Source: Clostridia bacterium (GTDB lineage: Bacteria; Bacillota; Clostridia; Oscillospirales; CAG-272). Taken from it: DNA of 62,979 bases. The stretch lies in NCBI GenBank assembly GCA_017455905.1, contig JAFTLQ010000027.1, positions 1 through 62,979 of the forward strand. The letters are read 5' to 3'. A model generated the notes under the pieces. That model saw only the letters and a list, made by a program, of their open reading frames with translations. It was not told the DNA's origin and did no database searches. Positions within the stretch are counted from its first letter, which is position 1, and the number at the start of each line of letters is the position of its first letter. Both the position numbers and the translations under genes were made by a program. Shown in pieces: positions 34,674 to 43,437 of this stretch.

Positions 34674-34725
34674 AAATGAAACGCCTCCCTAGGGCCGCAA
34701 CGGCTCGGGAGGCGTTTCATTTTTT
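34674..34725. terminator. Bidirectional terminator between mnmA and deoD
   Basis: A 16-bp stem AAATGAAACGCCTCCC (34674-34689) / GGGAGGCGTTTCATTT (34707-34722) is followed by more T on the plus strand. On the minus strand the stem also ends in a T-run. It lies between convergent genes. Confidence 0.92.
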
Positions 34726-34736
34726 CGTTTGAGGGC

Positions 34737-35462
34737 TTACAGACGGTCCACGGCATAGGCCGTGTTGAGGGCGACGGTGATCATATCGGTGAAGGAGGTC
34801 TCACGCGCGTCGGCATCAAGAGCTTCCTCTCGGTAGATGTGATCGGAAACGGCACAGATGGCGAGGGCGCGCTTGCCCGTCTTGGCAGCGTTCATATAGA
34901 GGGCGGCCGCTTCCATCTCGACGGCCAGACAGCCCATGTCGTGCCACGGGTCGTTGAAGTGCGCGTTGGCGTTGTAGAAAACATCGGAGGAGAGCAAATT
35001 GCCGACGCTGTAGCGTGCGCCGACGGCCTCTGCCTCACGCACGGCGGCCGTAAGCAGCTCGTAGGAGGCGATCGGCGCAAAGGTGCCGCCGAGACCGTAC
35101 TGCGAGGCGTACGCCGAGTTGGTGCAGGCGCCCATGCCAAACACGAGATCGCGCAGGTGAAGGTGATCGGCCAGCGCACCGGCGGAGCCGACGCGCAGAA
35201 TATTCTCCACGCCGAACACCGTGAACAGCTCGTAGGAATAAATGCCCATCGACGGCATGCCCATGCCGCTGGCCATGACGCTGACGCGCGTGCCGCGGTA
35301 GGTGCCCGTATAGCCCTTGACGCCGCGCACGTCGTTGATAAGACGGGCGTCCTCAAGAAAGTGCTTGGCGATAAATTCCGAGCGGCGCGGATCACCCGGC
35401 ATCAGCACGGTCTTGGCAAAATCGCTTGGCTCCGCTTTGATATGCGGCGTCGGATACATCAT
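34737..35462 (-). CDS. deoD: Purine-nucleoside phosphorylase (DeoD type)
   Basis: The 241-residue hexameric-type phosphorylase cleaves purine (deoxy)nucleosides. It shows TVLMPGDPRRSE (about 18-29), the phosphate-binding RVGSAGAL near 90-97, the VEMEAAALY segment and the SDH catalytic region. The start is ATG 35462 or the next codon ATG 35459; GGAGG lies seven bases upstream. It is last in tdk-deoC-deoD. The frame extends upstream to 36134, but that portion overlaps deoC and is not coding. Confidence 0.95.
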   Translation of the reverse strand: MMYPTPHIKAEPSDFAKTVLMPGDPRRSEFIAKHFLEDARLINDVRGVKGYTGTYRGTRVSVMASGMGMPSMGIYSYELFTVFGVENILRVGSAGALADHLHLRDLVFGMGACTNSAYASQYGLGGTFAPIASYELLTAAVREAEAVGARYSVGNLLSSDVFYNANAHFNDPWHDMGCLAVEMEAAALYMNAAKTGKRALAICAVSDHIYREEALDADARETSFTDMITVALNTAYAVDRL

Positions 35463-35503
35463 GGTGGCTCCTCCTGTTTTTTCACAATTTTGATATGTTT
35501 TAT

Positions 35504-36160
35504 TTACAATCCTTGCTGTTTTGCAAGATTGACCAGACGGCTGGTTCCCAAACGGTCGGCGCCGAGACGGATAAATTCCTCTGCATCCTTGATCGATGCG
35601 ATGCCGCCGGCGGCCTTGACCTTGACGTGAGGGGCAGTATGCGCACGCAACAGGCGAACGTCCTCGGGGGTCGCGCCGCCCGTCGAAAAGCCGGTGGAGG
35701 TCTTGATGTAATCGGCGCCCGAGCGGCTGACGACCTGCGCGATACGGATCTTTTCTTCCTCCGTTAACAAGCAGGTCTCGACGATGACCTTGAGGATATG
35801 CTCTCTGCAGACGCCCTTCAGACGGCGGATCTCCTGCTCGATATCGTCGTACCGTCCCTCCTTCAGCGCGCCGATATGGATGACCATGTCGATCTCGTCC
35901 GCGCCGCATCGGAGGGCGTCGGCGGCTTCGGCGATCTTGGCCTCGGTGGTCATATAGCCGTTCGGGAAGCCGATGACCGTGCACAGCGGGAGACGGTCGC
36001 CGACGTAGGCCTTTGCCCGATGTATATAGGCGGGAGGAATGCAGACGGAGGCGACTCCGTAGGTCATACCGTCGTCGCACAGGGCACGGATGTCGTCCCA
36101 CGTGGTGGTCGGCGACAGGGCCGTGTGGTCGCAATGGGATAGTAGCTCGCGTAGAGTCAT
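35504..36160 (-). CDS. deoC: Deoxyribose-phosphate aldolase
   Basis: The 218-residue class I aldolase splits deoxyribose-5-phosphate to acetaldehyde and glyceraldehyde-3-phosphate. GFPNGYMTTEAK (about 64-75), DEIDMVIHIGALKEG (about 88-102), the Schiff-base Lys in YIKTSTGF and the second Lys in VKVKAAGGI are present. It lies between tdk and deoD on the same strand, a deoxynucleoside catabolism and salvage set. Confidence 0.96.
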   Translation of the reverse strand: MTLRELLSHCDHTALSPTTTWDDIRALCDDGMTYGVASVCIPPAYIHRAKAYVGDRLPLCTVIGFPNGYMTTEAKIAEAADALRCGADEIDMVIHIGALKEGRYDDIEQEIRRLKGVCREHILKVIVETCLLTEEEKIRIAQVVSRSGADYIKTSTGFSTGGATPEDVRLLRAHTAPHVKVKAAGGIASIKDAEEFIRLGADRLGTSRLVNLAKQQGL

Positions 36161-36185
36161 AGCGTTTCCTTTCCGACCGTAGCCG

Positions 36186-36773
36186 TCACGGCTCGGTCTG
36201 TTGGTCTTGCAGGCGCTGACGGTAACAGCGGTGACAAAGGGCGGTATACGTTTCGTTCCCGCCGAGGACGATGCGATGGCCGGCGGTCAGGATGCGGCCG
36301 TCGGCGCCGATGCGTGCATTGACGGTCGCCTTGGCTCCGCAGGAGCAGATGGTCTTGATCTCCGCGATGGAGTCGGCCACCTCAAACAGGCGTGCGCTTC
36401 CGGGGAATAGCTTGGTGCGGAAGTCGGTACGCAGACCAAAGCACAGCACGGGGATATCCATCTCGTCGACGATGCGGCGAAGCGCGTCGATGTGATCGGG
36501 GGTAAAGAACTGACATTCATCCGCTAAGATGACGTCGACGTCCTGCGACAGAATACGAAAGCGCGAAAACAGATCCTCGTCCTCGGCGATGATGTCACAC
36601 GTGCAGGACAGACCGATGCGCGACTGCAGGACGTGGGTGCCGTCACGGTGATCGACGGCAGGCTTGATCAGCCACACGCGCATGCCGCGCTCCTCGTAAT
36701 TGAATTTGGTAATGAGCGCCTGGGCGGTCTTTGACGAGCCCATGGCACCGTATTTGAAATATAGCTTGGCCAT
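36186..36773 (-). CDS. tdk: Thymidine kinase
   Basis: The 195-residue type II thymidine kinase has a P-loop GAMGSSKTAQ (about 9-18), a variant of the usual GPMFSGKS, the DECQFF motif near 90-95 and a zinc site of four Cys (CSC near 143-145 and CHRC near 178-181). It phosphorylates thymidine. It heads the tdk-deoC-deoD salvage group and follows coaD by 12 bases. The P-loop variation keeps the essential GxxxxxKT/S pattern, so activity is expected. Confidence 0.94.
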   Translation of the reverse strand: MAKLYFKYGAMGSSKTAQALITKFNYEERGMRVWLIKPAVDHRDGTHVLQSRIGLSCTCDIIAEDEDLFSRFRILSQDVDVILADECQFFTPDHIDALRRIVDEMDIPVLCFGLRTDFRTKLFPGSARLFEVADSIAEIKTICSCGAKATVNARIGADGRILTAGHRIVLGGNETYTALCHRCYRQRLQDQQTEP

Positions 36774-36785
36774 AGGGTTCCTTTC

Positions 36786-37259
36786 TTACGGCGTGTTTCT
36801 CGTGCGCAAATATTCAATGACGCACGCAGGGAGAAGAGCGGTGAGATCCTCGCCGTTTTTCAGCGCTTGGCGTGCGTTTGTGGAGCGCACGTCACGCAGA
36901 GCGTCCTCACAGGGGAGAAGGACGGTCTCGTATCCGCCGTGCGCGAGATTCCAATCGGCTTGCACGCGCTCGTAGGCAAGGTCACCCTCGTCGCGATAGC
37001 CCTTGACGATGCGATCGATGCCATGCTCACGCATATAGTCGATGACGAGGCCGTTGCTGTAGCTGACCAGCACGTTGTCAAAGGGCTCGGCGGCCAGCGT
37101 CAGCATGCTGACACGCTCGGAGAGCGAAAAGGTATAGGCCTTTTCGGGGTTTTGAAAAATGACGGCGTATACCTCGTCGTAGGTGCTTGCGGCACGGCGG
37201 ATCAGATCCAGATGGCCGAGGGTGACGGGGTCGTAGCTTCCGGGAAGGATGACGCGCAT
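36786..37259 (-). CDS. coaD: Phosphopantetheine adenylyltransferase
   Basis: The 157-residue nucleotidyltransferase forms dephospho-CoA. It begins LPGSYDPVTLGHLDLIRR with the T/HxGH signature, has NPEKAYTFSLSERVSML (about 37-53) and VKGYRDEGDLAYE (about 88-100). The usual C-terminal I-S-S-T/S-x-x-R motif appears as VRSTNARQAL. It lies three bases after rsmD; rsmD-coaD is a classic Firmicute pair. The pantothenate kinase at 55.8 kb supplies an earlier step of the same pathway. Confidence 0.94.
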   Translation of the reverse strand: MRVILPGSYDPVTLGHLDLIRRAASTYDEVYAVIFQNPEKAYTFSLSERVSMLTLAAEPFDNVLVSYSNGLVIDYMREHGIDRIVKGYRDEGDLAYERVQADWNLAHGGYETVLLPCEDALRDVRSTNARQALKNGEDLTALLPACVIEYLRTRNTP

Positions 37260-37262
37260 CGC

Positions 37263-37832
37263 TCAGGCCTCCTCTGCGTGATATAAAAGGATGAGAACAT
37301 GGGTCATGCGGCCGTAGCGCGTATCCTTCAGCACCTCAAAGGCGCCGAAGCGCTCGCTCGGTACGCCGAGGTCCTCCTCTCCGCACTCCAGCACGACGAT
37401 GGCGCCTCGGCGGAGCATACGTGCGCTGACCAGGCGGTCAACGGCCTCGGCACAGCACTGCATGGCATAGGGCGGATCAATGAACACAAGGTCAAAGGTA
37501 TCGCGGCCGGCGGCCTTGCGGATATAGTTTCTGTAATCGCTGATCAGATAGCGTCCGCGGTCGAAGGCGTTCGTTGCGCGGGCATTTTGCTTGACGATGG
37601 CTATGGCGTCGGCGGAGGAATCGATGAACATCGCGTCGGCAGCGCCGCGCGAGAGTGCCTCCAGACCCATCTGCCCCGAGCCTGCAAACAGGTCGAGGAC
37701 GTTACGGTGCTCCACGTCAAACTGAATGGAGGAGAAAATGGCCTCCTTGATACGCTCGGACGTCGGGCGAGTGTCGTTTCCTTCCAGGGTTACAAGGCGC
37801 TTGCCCTTGGCGCTTCCTGTGATGATCTTCAT
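37263..37832 (-). CDS. rsmD: 16S rRNA (guanine966-N2)-methyltransferase
   Basis: The 189-residue SAM methyltransferase begins MKIITGSAKGKRL, has TRPTSERIKEAIFSS (about 21-35), the SAM motif VLDLFAGSGQMGLEALSRGA and the catalytic FIDPPYA. These are RsmD signatures. It overlaps uvrC by four bases and precedes coaD by three, so uvrC, rsmD and coaD are translated in tandem. Confidence 0.95.
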   Translation of the reverse strand: MKIITGSAKGKRLVTLEGNDTRPTSERIKEAIFSSIQFDVEHRNVLDLFAGSGQMGLEALSRGAADAMFIDSSADAIAIVKQNARATNAFDRGRYLISDYRNYIRKAAGRDTFDLVFIDPPYAMQCCAEAVDRLVSARMLRRGAIVVLECGEEDLGVPSERFGAFEVLKDTRYGRMTHVLILLYHAEEA

Positions 37833-39679
37833 GCGTTCTCTCCTTGCTTGTCGGGGGTTTGTGTCTTGTGATAATAGGCGTAGATCGCCTCGGCATCGGC
37901 GCGGGAAATGCCGCGTACGGCGAGCAGCTCCTCCACGGATGCACGGCGCAGCGCACCCAGCGGCATGGCCGCGAGCAGCTTGCGTGCCTTAGCGGGGCCG
38001 ATACCGTCGATGCGCTGAAGCGTCGAATGCGTCATCGTGCGCCGCTTCTCCTTTTGCGAGCTTGTAATGGCAAATCGGTGGACTTCTTCCTGCAATTTGT
38101 AAATAAAAGTATACACATTTGTTTCTTGCGCGATGGATATCTCCCGTTCGCCGTCGGTAAGAGCGCGCGTTTTGTGGAAGTCATCCTTCACCATGCCGAA
38201 CAAGGGAATGTCGAGCGACAGAGCGGCAAGCACCTCGCGTCCTACGTGGACGTGCGTCGCGCCGCCGTCGAGGAGCAGAAGGTCGGGCGCCGTGCCCAGC
38301 GACGCCGTGGCGTCGCCGATATGGGTCAGACGGCGCGTAAGCACCTCGCGCATGGAGGCGTAATCGTCCGGTCCGTCGGTCGATTTGACCGAGAACAGGC
38401 GGTAGTCGCTTTTTTTGTATTTGCCGTCCTCGTAGACGATCATGGCGCCGACGATGGCCTCACGGCCGATGTTGGAGATATCGTAGCATTCGATACGCCG
38501 CGGCCGCTCGGGAAGCGCCAGCAGCTCGCACAGACGCTGCACGTGCTTATCCTCGCGCTCGCCCTCCAGACGGTACTGACGGGCAGCCTCGGCGGCGTTC
38601 TCCAGCGCCAGATCGCACAGACGACGTCCCTCGCCGCGCTCAGGCGTGCGGACGTGCACGCGGTGCTCGGCCTTGAGCGAGAGATAATCGGACAGAAGGG
38701 AGAGATCGTCGTCGGACAGAGGAAAATCGAGCATGACCTGCGGCGGCAGGTTTTGCTGGGCGTCGTAATAGTCGACGATGAGCTGCATGGCGTCCTCCGC
38801 ATCGGATAGCTGGGCCGAGGAAAGGATAAATTCGTTTTTGTGCACGACGGCGCCGCCGCGCACGGCCAGCATAGACAGCACGCCCACCGTTTCGGAGGCG
38901 TACAGGGCGAAGACGTCGCGGCAGACCTTGACGTCGGCGACGACCTTCTGCTTTTCGAGCAGCTTGTGAAGAGAGGCGATGCTGTCGCGCAGCGAGGCGG
39001 CCCGTTCAAAGGCGAGCGCCTCGGCGGCGGCTGTCATCTCCTGCGTGAGCATGTCCACCGCCTCACGCACGTGTCCGTCGAGCACGGCCTCCGCCCGTCG
39101 CACGTCGGCGCGGTAGGCCTCGGCGCTGACACGGCCTGTACAAAGCCCCGAGCATCGTCCCATGTCCAGATACAGGCACGGGCGCTCGCGGCCGATATCG
39201 GAGGGGAAGCGCCGCTTGCAGTTTGGCAGGGCAAAGATCTTTCGTACGGTATCCAGCGCCGTGTAGGCCTGCGCGGTGCCTTGATACGGGCCGTAATAGC
39301 GTGCACGGTCGGCACGGCGCTCGCGCGTGACCGTCAGGATGGGATACTCGCCGCTTGTGACCTTGATATACGGGTAGGACTTGGCGTCCTTGAGCTTTAT
39401 ATTGTATTTAGGCGTGTGCTTTTTGATAAGCACGTTTTCCAGCGTCAGCGCCTCGATCTCGGTGTCGCAGAGGATGTAGTCGAAGTCGTCGATGAGACTG
39501 ACGAGACGTTCCGTTTTGACAGTGTGACGGTTGCCGGAAAAATAGCTGGTCACACGGTTCTTGAGCTTTTTGGATTTGCCGACGTAGAGGATGTCCCCCG
39601 ACGCACTTTTCATCAGGTACACACCGGGTGAGGTCGGCAGCGAATTGGCCTTGTCGCGCAGGCGCTCAAGCTTGGTCAT
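37829..39679 (-). CDS. uvrC: Excinuclease ABC subunit C
   Basis: The 616-residue nucleotide-excision repair nuclease has an N-terminal GIY-YIG domain (GVYLMKSASGDILYVGKSK), a Cys-rich stretch (CLYLDMGRCSGLC), a UVR region, the C-terminal RNase H-like domain (ECYDISNIG.., LLLDGGATHV) and a helix-hairpin-helix end (IDGIGPAKARKLL). ATG 39679 is chosen over ATG 39685 because AAGGAG directly abuts the latter and is properly spaced from the former. No promoter was recognised between the HPr terminator and uvrC. Confidence 0.96.
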   Translation of the reverse strand: MTKLERLRDKANSLPTSPGVYLMKSASGDILYVGKSKKLKNRVTSYFSGNRHTVKTERLVSLIDDFDYILCDTEIEALTLENVLIKKHTPKYNIKLKDAKSYPYIKVTSGEYPILTVTRERRADRARYYGPYQGTAQAYTALDTVRKIFALPNCKRRFPSDIGRERPCLYLDMGRCSGLCTGRVSAEAYRADVRRAEAVLDGHVREAVDMLTQEMTAAAEALAFERAASLRDSIASLHKLLEKQKVVADVKVCRDVFALYASETVGVLSMLAVRGGAVVHKNEFILSSAQLSDAEDAMQLIVDYYDAQQNLPPQVMLDFPLSDDDLSLLSDYLSLKAEHRVHVRTPERGEGRRLCDLALENAAEAARQYRLEGEREDKHVQRLCELLALPERPRRIECYDISNIGREAIVGAMIVYEDGKYKKSDYRLFSVKSTDGPDDYASMREVLTRRLTHIGDATASLGTAPDLLLLDGGATHVHVGREVLAALSLDIPLFGMVKDDFHKTRALTDGEREISIAQETNVYTFIYKLQEEVHRFAITSSQKEKRRTMTHSTLQRIDGIGPAKARKLLAAMPLGALRRASVEELLAVRGISRADAEAIYAYYHKTQTPDKQGENA

Positions 39680-39715
39680 GGACATCTCCTTTCTTGCCGC
39701 AGGTGGCGGATCGGT

Positions 39716-39769
39716 AAAAAAAGCGACCTTAATTCCCGATACACGGTACCGCGTGCCGAATTAAGGTCG
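39716..39769 (-). terminator. Intrinsic terminator after the HPr gene
   Basis: CGACCTTAATTC (39724-39735) pairs with GAATTAAGGTCG (39758-39769), with an inner partial hairpin. On the minus strand the stem is followed by C and seven T. It separates the HPr transcript from uvrC. The 66 bases between it and the HPr stop, 39780-39847, hold nothing recognisable. Confidence 0.88.
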
Positions 39770-39847
39770 TTTGCTTTTTGACTGGTTGTCCTCACGGGGC
39801 GGCATCGGTCCCGACCGAACGATCAGACGGAGCCGCGGATGCCGTGT

Positions 39848-40114
39848 TTATTTTCCTTCAAAGCCGCTGTTGATCAGATCGGTCAGGCCCTCGATGGCGG
39901 CGGCCTCGTCGGCTCCGTCTGCGATCAGCGTAATGGTCGTGCCCTTAACGATTCCGAGAGAGAGAACACCGAGCAAGCTCTTCGCATTGACACGGCAGTC
40001 CTCCTTTTCCACCCAGATAGAGCTCTTGTAGGAATTGGCCTTCTGAATGAAAAATGTAGCAGGTCTTGCATGAAGGCCGACGCTGTTACAGATGGTAACG
40101 CTTTGCGAGATCAT
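39848..40114 (-). CDS. ptsH: HPr family phosphocarrier protein
   Basis: The 88-residue protein has the active-site His in NSVGLHARPA (His about 15) and the regulatory Ser in KSLLGVLSLG (Ser about 46), so it is HPr rather than Crh. HPr passes phosphate from enzyme I to sugar permeases, and its Ser-46 form works with CcpA in carbon control. No other PTS gene lies nearby. It is transcribed alone between its own promoter and terminator. Confidence 0.93.
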   Translation of the reverse strand: MISQSVTICNSVGLHARPATFFIQKANSYKSSIWVEKEDCRVNAKSLLGVLSLGIVKGTTITLIADGADEAAAIEGLTDLINSGFEGK

Positions 40115-40157
40115 ATAAATTGCTCCCTTGTGTATAGCTTTTTAATCTATTTCCTAA

Positions 40158-40186
40158 AGTATAGCAAATTCAATAGAAAAAATCAA
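40158..40186 (-). promoter_or_regulatory. Sigma-A promoter of ptsH
   Basis: Minus-strand TTGATT (40186-40181), 17 bp and TATACT (40163-40158). The leader is about 37 nt, with AGGGAG close before the ATG. An adjacent CTTTTTTTAAAAAAAG palindrome (40189-40204) lies just upstream of the -35 and could act as an UP-type element. Confidence 0.8.
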
Positions 40187-40211
40187 GGCTTTTTTTAAAA
40201 AAAGTTCATTT

Positions 40212-42023
40212 TTAGAAGCGATCAAGCTCAATATCGAGCTCGGCCGTTTGCGATCCCATCTCTGCCGAGTAGAAAAGCGCGCGGTCACGCTGCTCCTGCT
40301 TGGCGATGCGCAGCGTGGCGCTGCCAAGGCCAAATACGGTAAAGAACAGGTAGAGCATGGTCGGGTTGGTAAAGGGATAGTCTGCTACGCCGAACACGAG
40401 CAGGCAGAACAGGGCGGCGGTTGAGAACAGGGCGGGATAAAAGACCGATGAGGCCTTGATATGCCGGGCAAAGACGGACAAATGCACCGCACGCAGAACG
40501 AGCAGGAGCAGGAAGATCGCCAGCGCGATCACGCCCGCCTCACAGGCGATCTGCAAAAACAGACTATGGCTGTGCGGCGCGGTGACCCCCGCTTCGGCAT
40601 ACGAGGAGAAGACCGAGGAGAAATTATCGGCTCCGACGCCGATGCCGAGCCATGGGTGATCCTTCAGCATAGCGGCGGAGGAGCGCCAAATGGAGAAACG
40701 GTACAGGACGGTGGAGTCGCTCAGGTTGAAGATGGACATGAAGCGGGACACCAATGCCTCCGGCAGCAGATACAGTGCGTACGGCAGAACGACCAAAAGC
40801 GATACGATGACACCCCCGTGTCGCTTGATCTGCAGGATAAGGCAGATGAAAAGACCGAACAGAAGAGCGACCCACGCACCGCGGCTCCAGGTCAGAACGA
40901 GGGCGGCGAGGTTGAGTAGCGCGGCGGCCGCATACAGGCTCTTTTTCGCACGCTGCTTCTTCTCGACGGCCAACGCCAGCGAGAACATAAGGGCAACCAA
41001 AAGAAAGACGGCGTAAATGTTGGGATTGCCGAAGGTGGCATAGACGCGGTCGGTCAGCTTGCCTTCAAAGGCGGGGTCGATCCAATTCCCGTTTTCGACG
41101 CCGACGATCGCCTGCACGATGGCCCATACGGCGACCGGCATGGAGGAGACCACGACGGAGCCGAGGGCAGCGTCGGCCAGACGGCGGTTGGTGATCAGAT
41201 TGTTCGCGAGAGGGAAGCCGAGGAGAAATACGGCGAGAATGAGGCCGCTCTCCGTGGACAGGGCATTGCCGTGCACGGCGCCGCTGATGACGTACAAAAC
41301 ACCGAACAGCGCGAGGGGGATGCCATAAAGGGTAATGGAGACAAAACGGTTACCGTCGATCGCCTTTCGCACGTAAGACAGCGTGGACAGAAGGATGAGT
41401 CCGCCGAGGGCTACCGAGGCGTGCGGAAGAAGGGGGATATACGGGAAGAGAAGAAGCGTCAAGAAAAACGGAAATTCCGGTGCGGCCACGGAGCCTGCCA
41501 GCAGAAGCACGGCACCGATGCCGAGGGCCACATACAGCGGCGAGATGAAGAATCCAAGCACGGCGAGTGCGACGGCGGCAAAGATGAGAATGAGAGGGTG
41601 GATACCGGTGATCTGCTGCGGTTTTTGCCGAGTTGGTAAACAAAAGAAGTCAAAAAACAGGAAATTCGTGAAGGAATTCTCCTGCATCAGCCGATAGATC
41701 GGTGTGTCAAATACAAGGAACGGAACGGACAAAATAGAGAAAACAAGGCCGAGGATGACGGAGGCGCGGTCGGCCTCACCAAAGGATTGAAAGCGCGTGC
41801 CCGCATAGCAAAGGAGGATGGTAAGGGCACCGAAGGTAAGCAGCGCATAGCCGTACGAGCGTGCCGCCGTGGAGGCAAAGCGCTCGCCGATCGCGCGCGA
41901 AAGGCGCGAGACGATCGAGCTCTTTGACGAGCGCACGTGCGACATGCGTTGACGGGCGATATCGAGGGAGAAGTATCCCTCTAGGCGCTCGCGAAGCTTT
42001 TTTTTGCCTTGCGATGTGTCCAT
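40212..42023 (-). CDS. O-antigen ligase/polymerase-like membrane protein (Wzy_C family)
   Basis: The 603-residue protein has a basic cytoplasmic N-terminus (about 60 residues) and about a dozen membrane segments. The Wzy_C core is visible as TWSRGAWVAL (about 380-389), the large loop with YRFSIWRSSAAMLKDHPWLGIGVGADNF, and PHSHSLFLQIACEAG. Such proteins polymerise or ligate surface glycans. In a Gram-positive host a role in exopolysaccharide, teichoic-acid-like or S-layer glycan assembly is plausible. A GT4 glycosyltransferase lies 1.4 kb away. It is followed by the ptsH promoter, with no clear terminator. Confidence 0.85.
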   Translation of the reverse strand: MDTSQGKKKLRERLEGYFSLDIARQRMSHVRSSKSSIVSRLSRAIGERFASTAARSYGYALLTFGALTILLCYAGTRFQSFGEADRASVILGLVFSILSVPFLVFDTPIYRLMQENSFTNFLFFDFFCLPTRQKPQQITGIHPLILIFAAVALAVLGFFISPLYVALGIGAVLLLAGSVAAPEFPFFLTLLLFPYIPLLPHASVALGGLILLSTLSYVRKAIDGNRFVSITLYGIPLALFGVLYVISGAVHGNALSTESGLILAVFLLGFPLANNLITNRRLADAALGSVVVSSMPVAVWAIVQAIVGVENGNWIDPAFEGKLTDRVYATFGNPNIYAVFLLVALMFSLALAVEKKQRAKKSLYAAAALLNLAALVLTWSRGAWVALLFGLFICLILQIKRHGGVIVSLLVVLPYALYLLPEALVSRFMSIFNLSDSTVLYRFSIWRSSAAMLKDHPWLGIGVGADNFSSVFSSYAEAGVTAPHSHSLFLQIACEAGVIALAIFLLLLVLRAVHLSVFARHIKASSVFYPALFSTAALFCLLVFGVADYPFTNPTMLYLFFTVFGLGSATLRIAKQEQRDRALFYSAEMGSQTAELDIELDRF

Positions 42024-42042
42024 GGCTGTGTCCTTTCTGCTA

Positions 42043-42813
42043 TCAGCCTTCGCTCTCCGTTTCGGGGACGTGTAGGCGTTTCCGCGCCTTTTTTGGCTTA
42101 GGCTTGATCATTTCTTCGAATTGAGGATTCTTTTCGAGCAGGTCGGGGCGGCGCTTGCGCGTCAGGTCGACCGACTGCTCAAGGCGCCAACGCTCGATGG
42201 CACCGTGATCGCCCGAGAGAAGCACCTCGGGCACCTCGCGGTCGCACCAAACGCGCGGGTGCGTGTACTGCGGATATTCGAGCAGGCCGCTGGCGATCGA
42301 ATCGCCCTCGTAACAGGCGGCGTCGGCTAATACACCCGGAATCAGACGGGCGACGGCGTCGACGGTGATGCACGCGGGGATCTCACCGCCGGTGAGCACG
42401 TAATCTCCGATGGAGATCTCGTCCGCGTCAAAGGCGTCCAGCACGCGCTGATCGACGCCCTCGTAGTGACCGCAGATAAATAGCAGGTGGTCGTATTCGG
42501 CCAGCTCGCGGACCACGTCGTGCGTCAAAAGCCGTCCGCGTGGGGACATGTAGACGACGTGAGAGCGCTTACCCTCGGGAATGTCGGCGAGGACGGCGCG
42601 GCAGGCGTCGGCAATCGGCTGGCAGGTAAGAAGCATACCGACGCCGCCGCCGTAGGGGCGGTCGTCGACGTTGTGATGCTTATCGGTGGAGTATTCGCGC
42701 AGATGATGAGCGCGTATGTCGATGTGCCCCGCCTTCATGGCGCGGCCGATGATGCTTTCGCCGAGGACGGTCATGACAAGATCGGGGAACAGCGTGATCA
42801 GATCGAATCTCAT
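42043..42813 (-). CDS. trmD: tRNA (guanine37-N1)-methyltransferase
   Basis: The 256-residue SPOUT methyltransferase makes m1G37. It begins MRFDLITLFPDLV, contains DDRPYGGGVGMLL (about 51-63), the knot region CGHYEGVDQR and DYVLTGGEIPA, and DHGAIERWR near the end. The last 25 residues are a Lys-rich tail beyond the usual end. Its ATG overlaps the rimM stop by four bases, the usual rimM-trmD coupling. Confidence 0.96.
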   Translation of the reverse strand: MRFDLITLFPDLVMTVLGESIIGRAMKAGHIDIRAHHLREYSTDKHHNVDDRPYGGGVGMLLTCQPIADACRAVLADIPEGKRSHVVYMSPRGRLLTHDVVRELAEYDHLLFICGHYEGVDQRVLDAFDADEISIGDYVLTGGEIPACITVDAVARLIPGVLADAACYEGDSIASGLLEYPQYTHPRVWCDREVPEVLLSGDHGAIERWRLEQSVDLTRKRRPDLLEKNPQFEEMIKPKPKKARKRLHVPETESEG

Positions 42814-43334
42814 GTATCCTCCTCCTCACGGAAAAAGCCGGGGATGGGGGTGACGAGCACGCCCTCGTCGGGATCGACCGAACGCACGAAGGCGTCGACG
42901 CGGGGGAGCAGGACGTCGCCGTAGGGAGTATCCACCGTAAACATCTGTCCCTGCGGAACGTCGTCGACGCTCTTAATGTGTCCGTACACGCGGCCGCTGT
43001 CGGCGTCGATGACGGGGGTGCCGATCAGATCAACGATAAAAAAGCTGCCCTTTTTCAGCGGCATATCGTCGCGGCAAAGATAAAAGACGGTGCCGCGCAG
43101 TGCCACGGCATCCTCGCGCGCTTGCACGCCCTCGATGCCGAGAATGACGGTTTGTCCTGCGCGTGTCGCCGAGGTGATCGTATGCTCCTTGTAGCTGCCG
43201 TCCTTTTCGGCAAAGAAGATGCGCTTTTGCGCGGCAAGGACCTCGGGGGAATCGCACCAGACATCGGTTTTGAATAATCCGCGGACGCCGTGCGCTGTGC
43301 GCACGCATCCGCCTTCCAGGTACATTCGTTTCAT
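42810..43334 (-). CDS. rimM: 16S rRNA processing protein RimM
   Basis: The 174-residue protein has an N-terminal RimM barrel (CVRTAHGVRGLFKTDVW, about 10-26) and a C-terminal PRC-barrel (FIVDLIGTPV, GRVYGHIKSVDDVPQGQMFTV). It assists 30S maturation by binding S19. The frame is open to 43574, but homology starts at ATG 43334 and a promoter lies directly before it, so longer starts are excluded. No Shine-Dalgarno sequence is present and the predicted transcript begins at or one base before the ATG, suggesting leaderless translation. An in-frame ATG at 43325 is an alternative. Confidence 0.93.
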   Translation of the reverse strand: MKRMYLEGGCVRTAHGVRGLFKTDVWCDSPEVLAAQKRIFFAEKDGSYKEHTITSATRAGQTVILGIEGVQAREDAVALRGTVFYLCRDDMPLKKGSFFIVDLIGTPVIDADSGRVYGHIKSVDDVPQGQMFTVDTPYGDVLLPRVDAFVRSVDPDEGVLVTPIPGFFREEEDT

Positions 43335-43341
43335 ATAGGTT

Positions 43342-43370
43342 ATTGTAGCATATCTGTGAAAAAAAGTCAA
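43342..43370 (-). promoter_or_regulatory. Sigma-A promoter of rimM-trmD giving a leaderless mRNA
   Basis: Minus-strand TTGACT (43370-43365), 17 bp and TACAAT (43347-43342). Seven bases separate the -10 from ATG 43334. A perfect 16-base palindrome TTCGTGCGCGCACGAA (43386-43401) lies about 15 bp upstream of the -35 box and could be a protein-binding site or a hairpin ending the upstream glycosyltransferase transcript. Confidence 0.8.
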
Positions 43371-43437
43371 CTCTTTCTTAAATCTTTCGTGCGCGCACGA
43401 AGCCAACGGCGATCCGAAATGGTAAAAAACAAAGATT

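Noticed and set aside
34737..36134. 465-codon fusion of deoD with upstream sequence
   Set aside because: The extra N-terminal part lies in a wrong frame over deoC and is Arg/His-rich. The real deoD start has GGAGG at the proper distance.
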